Source: Mesorhizobium sp.
GTDB taxonomy: Bacteria; Pseudomonadota; Alphaproteobacteria; Rhizobiales; Rhizobiaceae
Assembly (NCBI RefSeq): GCF_017306545.1
Contig: NZ_JAFKID010000012.1
Span: forward strand, 88,458 to 152,457
DNA: 64,000 nucleotides
Reading direction: 5' to 3'
The notes below the pieces were generated by a model. It had not been told where the DNA came from and searched no databases. It worked only from the letters and a program-made list of their open reading frames with translations. Position numbers and translations under genes: made by a program. Shown here one piece after another: positions 61,808 through 64,000 of this stretch (positions within the stretch are counted from its first letter, which is position 1; each line of letters opens with the position of its first letter).

Positions 61808-63265
61808 ATGGGCGACACCGTGCGACGACAAGCCGATACGAACGCCGCAAGCATCGACTGGCAGGCGCTGTGGGCGAGCGGCGACCTCGGCCGCTTCTGC
61901 TTCGTCAGCCTCGGCATCCTGCTGCACGCCACCAACGAAACGATGGTAGCGACCATCATGCCCGCCATGGTCGGTGCGCTTTCAGGCGTGCAACTGGTCG
62001 GCTGGTCGCTGGCGATCTATGAACTCGGCGCCATCGTCGCCGGTGCCGCCGCCGGCCGGCTGGTCAGCTACCTGCCGCTGCGCACCAACATGACGGTCGC
62101 CGCCCTGCTCTACGGCTTGGGCGCGCTGATCTGCGCCACCTCCCCCTCCATGCCGGTCTTTCTCGCCGGCAGGCTCGTCGAGGGGCTTGGCGGCGGCGCA
62201 CTCGTCTCGCTGGCCTTCGTATCGGTGCAGCGCCTGTTCGACCGCGCCATCTGGCCGCAGCTTTTCGGCATCCTGTCGGCGGTCTGGGGCGTCACCGCCT
62301 TCGGCGGGCCGATGCTCGGCGCCGTCATGTCCGAATATCTCACCTGGCGCTGGGCTTTCGGCGTCTTCGTCGCCGGCGGCCTCGCCATGGCGCTTGCCAG
62401 CCTTACCGTGCTCAACACGCGGCAGGGCCGCGCCACCGATGCACGCGACACGGCCATGCCGCCCTTCCCGTTCGCGGCGCTGGCCTGCCTTGCCGCCGGC
62501 GTGGTGCTGATCGCCGCCGCCGGCATCGACGTGCGGTTTGCACGCTCCTCGCTGCTGCTTCTCCTCGGCCTTGCCGGGCTCGTACTGTTCTTCCGCATCG
62601 ATGCCATGCGGCCGCTTTCCCGGCTGTTCCCATCCAACCTGTTCTCTTGGCGCACACCGGTCGGCACCGGCATCACCATGGTCGCCGCCTTTTCGGTCGC
62701 GACCTGTTCGTTCGGCCTTTACGGCCCGCTGATCCTGACCAGCCTGCACGGCATCCCGATCCTGACGACCGGCTACATCATCGCCGCCGAATCGATCTCG
62801 TGGTCGGCCCTGTCGATCCTGGTGGCGGCTGTCACTCCACAGCGCGAACGGCTGGTCATCGTCGCCGGTGCCGTCATGATCGCGGCCGGCTCTGCCGGCT
62901 TCGCCTGGAGCGTGCCGCTCGGCTCCATCCCGCTGATCCTGCTGTGCGCCCTGCTGCAAGGCGGCGGCTTCGGCATCACCTGGCCGTTCCTGACCCGCAT
63001 CATCGTCGCCGCAGCACCTGCCGAGGAACAGACCATTGCCTCGGCCGCCGTGCCGACCATGCAGCGTATCGGCTATGCCGTGGGCGCCGCCCTTGCCGGC
63101 ATCATCGCCAACGCCAGCGGCTTTTCGGCAGGCCTGAACCGGGATGCCGCGGCCGGCGTCGCCCATTTCCTGTTCCTCGCCTTTATCCCGCTGGCGCTGC
63201 TCGGCGTGACCGCCGCCCTGTGGATCATGCGCGAGCCGGCAAGAGCGGTTCCAGCAAAAGCGTGA
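61808..63265 (+). CDS. MFS transporter, about 14 spans
   Basis: A 485-residue major facilitator, similar to the DHA2/EmrB drug-exporter branch. LLHATNETMVATIMPAMVGA occupies span 1. AGRLVSYLPLRTNMTVAALL and RLVEGLGGGALVSLAFVSVQ match MFS motif A and the D/E-R loop, and GVTAFGGPMLGAVMSEYLTW matches antiporter motif C. The last residues (AVPAKA) are encoded by a palindromic repeat that supplies the stop codon, so the C-terminus may have been altered by the insertion. Confidence 0.88.
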   Translation: MGDTVRRQADTNAASIDWQALWASGDLGRFCFVSLGILLHATNETMVATIMPAMVGALSGVQLVGWSLAIYELGAIVAGAAAGRLVSYLPLRTNMTVAALLYGLGALICATSPSMPVFLAGRLVEGLGGGALVSLAFVSVQRLFDRAIWPQLFGILSAVWGVTAFGGPMLGAVMSEYLTWRWAFGVFVAGGLAMALASLTVLNTRQGRATDARDTAMPPFPFAALACLAAGVVLIAAAGIDVRFARSSLLLLLGLAGLVLFFRIDAMRPLSRLFPSNLFSWRTPVGTGITMVAAFSVATCSFGLYGPLILTSLHGIPILTTGYIIAAESISWSALSILVAAVTPQRERLVIVAGAVMIAAGSAGFAWSVPLGSIPLILLCALLQGGGFGITWPFLTRIIVAAAPAEEQTIASAAVPTMQRIGYAVGAALAGIIANASGFSAGLNRDAAAGVAHFLFLAFIPLALLGVTAALWIMREPARAVPAKA

Positions 63266-63290
63266 AGCGGTATGCAGCCGGCGATACGGC
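63241..63290. repeat. Partial family A repeat at the MFS stop codon
   Basis: AGAGCGGTTCCAGCAAAAGC (63241-63260) and the following GTGAAGCGGT match the core of the family A elements at 5155 and 50152, with a diverged right half. The TGA within AAAAGCGTGA ends the MFS gene. Confidence 0.7.
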
Positions 63291-63392
63291 CAAGGCATGT
63301 CTCCCGAAAATTGGACCCGCCTTCGCGGCAAAAGACATGCGTAAAATCAAGGACCTGAAGCGCAGCGCGCGCCGGCGGGGTGACGCTTGCCG

Positions 63393-64000
63393 TCAAACGG
63401 CAACGGTCTTCAGCCTTTCGGCGATCAGCGCCGCAAGCCGCGCCGCCACCTCGTCCTTGCTCATCTCCGGCCATTCCTCGACGCCGGATGCCGAGACGAT
63501 ACGCACGCGGTTGCGATCGCCGCCCATGACGCCGGCCTCGCCGACACCACTGTCATGCGACACATCGTTGGCGACGATGAGATCGGCGCCCTTGCGCTTC
63601 AGCTTGGCTTCGGCGTTCTTCAGCAGGTCTTGCGTTTCCGCCGCGAAGCCGACGACGAGCATGGGCCGCCTGGCATGATGGCCGACGCCGGCGAGGATGT
63701 CAGGGTTCTCCACCATCTGCAACGCCGGCGGCCCCTCGCCCGCCACCTTCTTGATCTTCTCGCCCACGGAGTTTGCCGTGCGCCAGTCGGCGACGGCGGC
63801 GACGAACACGGCGGCATCGGCCGGCAGCAGCGCCTCCACCGCCGCCTGCATCTGCCGTGCCGTCTCGACATGCGTGGTCGCAACGCCAGCCGGATCGGCA
63901 ATCGTCACCGGCCCCGACACCAGCCTGACGTCCGCGCCAAGCTTCGCCAGCGCCGCCGCCAGGGCATGGCCCTGCTTGCCGGAGGACCGGTTGGCGATGT
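63393..64000 (-). CDS. coaBC: Bifunctional phosphopantothenoylcysteine synthetase/decarboxylase, 3' part
   Basis: The visible ~202 residues are the CoaB domain, which joins cysteine to 4'-phosphopantothenate using CTP in coenzyme A synthesis. NRSSGKQGHALAAALAKLGA is the conserved nucleotide-binding segment. AAVADWRTAN (normally AAVADYRP) and KIKK hold catalytic residues, and NPDILAGVGHHARRPMLVVG and ADLIVANDVS complete the fold. The CoaC flavoprotein half lies beyond the right edge. The Tyr-to-Trp change in AVADW is found in some homologues. Confidence 0.93.
   Translation of the reverse strand, partial: IANRSSGKQGHALAAALAKLGADVRLVSGPVTIADPAGVATTHVETARQMQAAVEALLPADAAVFVAAVADWRTANSVGEKIKKVAGEGPPALQMVENPDILAGVGHHARRPMLVVGFAAETQDLLKNAEAKLKRKGADLIVANDVSHDSGVGEAGVMGGDRNRVRIVSASGVEEWPEMSKDEVAARLAALIAERLKTVAV

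Overview
The window is GC-rich, densely coding DNA from an alphaproteobacterium, most likely a rhizobial species of the Phyllobacteriaceae (Mesorhizobium/Aminobacter-like). The support is indirect but consistent: a DUF680 secreted miniprotein, a DUF992 protein, CpdR, a heterotetrameric sarcosine oxidase operon, a ROSE-like RNA thermometer, an alpha-r8/suhB-type small RNA, a speF-type leader, and several families of mosaic intergenic palindromes typical of rhizobial chromosomes. I saw no rRNA, CRISPR array, phage or insertion sequence. All identifications come from reading sequence and translations, not from database searches.

Layout. 0-7.7 kb is housekeeping: the 5' part of gltB, a threonine aldolase, a heat-regulated Hsp20, a lysophospholipase-like hydrolase, hisN, an sRNA, an N-formylglutamate amidohydrolase, cpdR and tRNA-Val(GAC). 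7.7-25.6 kb is one large accessory catabolic region under two paralogous LacI regulators. It holds a DUF993 DHDPS-like aldolase, Gfo/Idh/MocA dehydrogenase, acyl-CoA transferase, enoyl-CoA hydratase, aldehyde dehydrogenase, a complete carbohydrate-type ABC importer, two GMC oxidoreductases, an SDR and a Dabb protein. 25.6-33.3 kb has a DMT exporter, a DUF1007/NicO metal-transport pair, a LysR regulator, an ornithine/lysine decarboxylase behind a ~430-nt leader, a GNAT acetyltransferase, an SCP2 protein and a protein methyltransferase.

33.3-37.3 kb is a polyamine/iron-type ABC importer. 37.6-45.1 kb is a cluster that reads as gamma-glutamylation catabolism of an amine or amino alcohol: permease, glutamine-synthetase-like ligase, Fe-alcohol dehydrogenase, aldehyde dehydrogenase, N-formylglutamate-amidohydrolase-family hydrolase and a divergent RpiR regulator. 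45.2-51.0 kb is an RND efflux pair, a MaoC hydratase and a TetR regulator. 51.2-58 kb has DUF680, a small conserved protein, soxBDAG and an SDR. 58-64 kb has a HerA-like ATPase, ribosomal protein bS21, a TPR lipoprotein, DUF992, an MFS transporter and the 3' part of coaBC.

The most interesting signals are regulatory and pathway-level: paired LacI operators 84 bp apart that fit DNA looping; two LacI paralogs with different perfect palindromes; three structured RNAs (ROSE, alpha-r8/suhB, speF); a C-rich palindrome inserted in frame inside a signal peptide; and two catabolic gene sets whose exact substrates I cannot assign.
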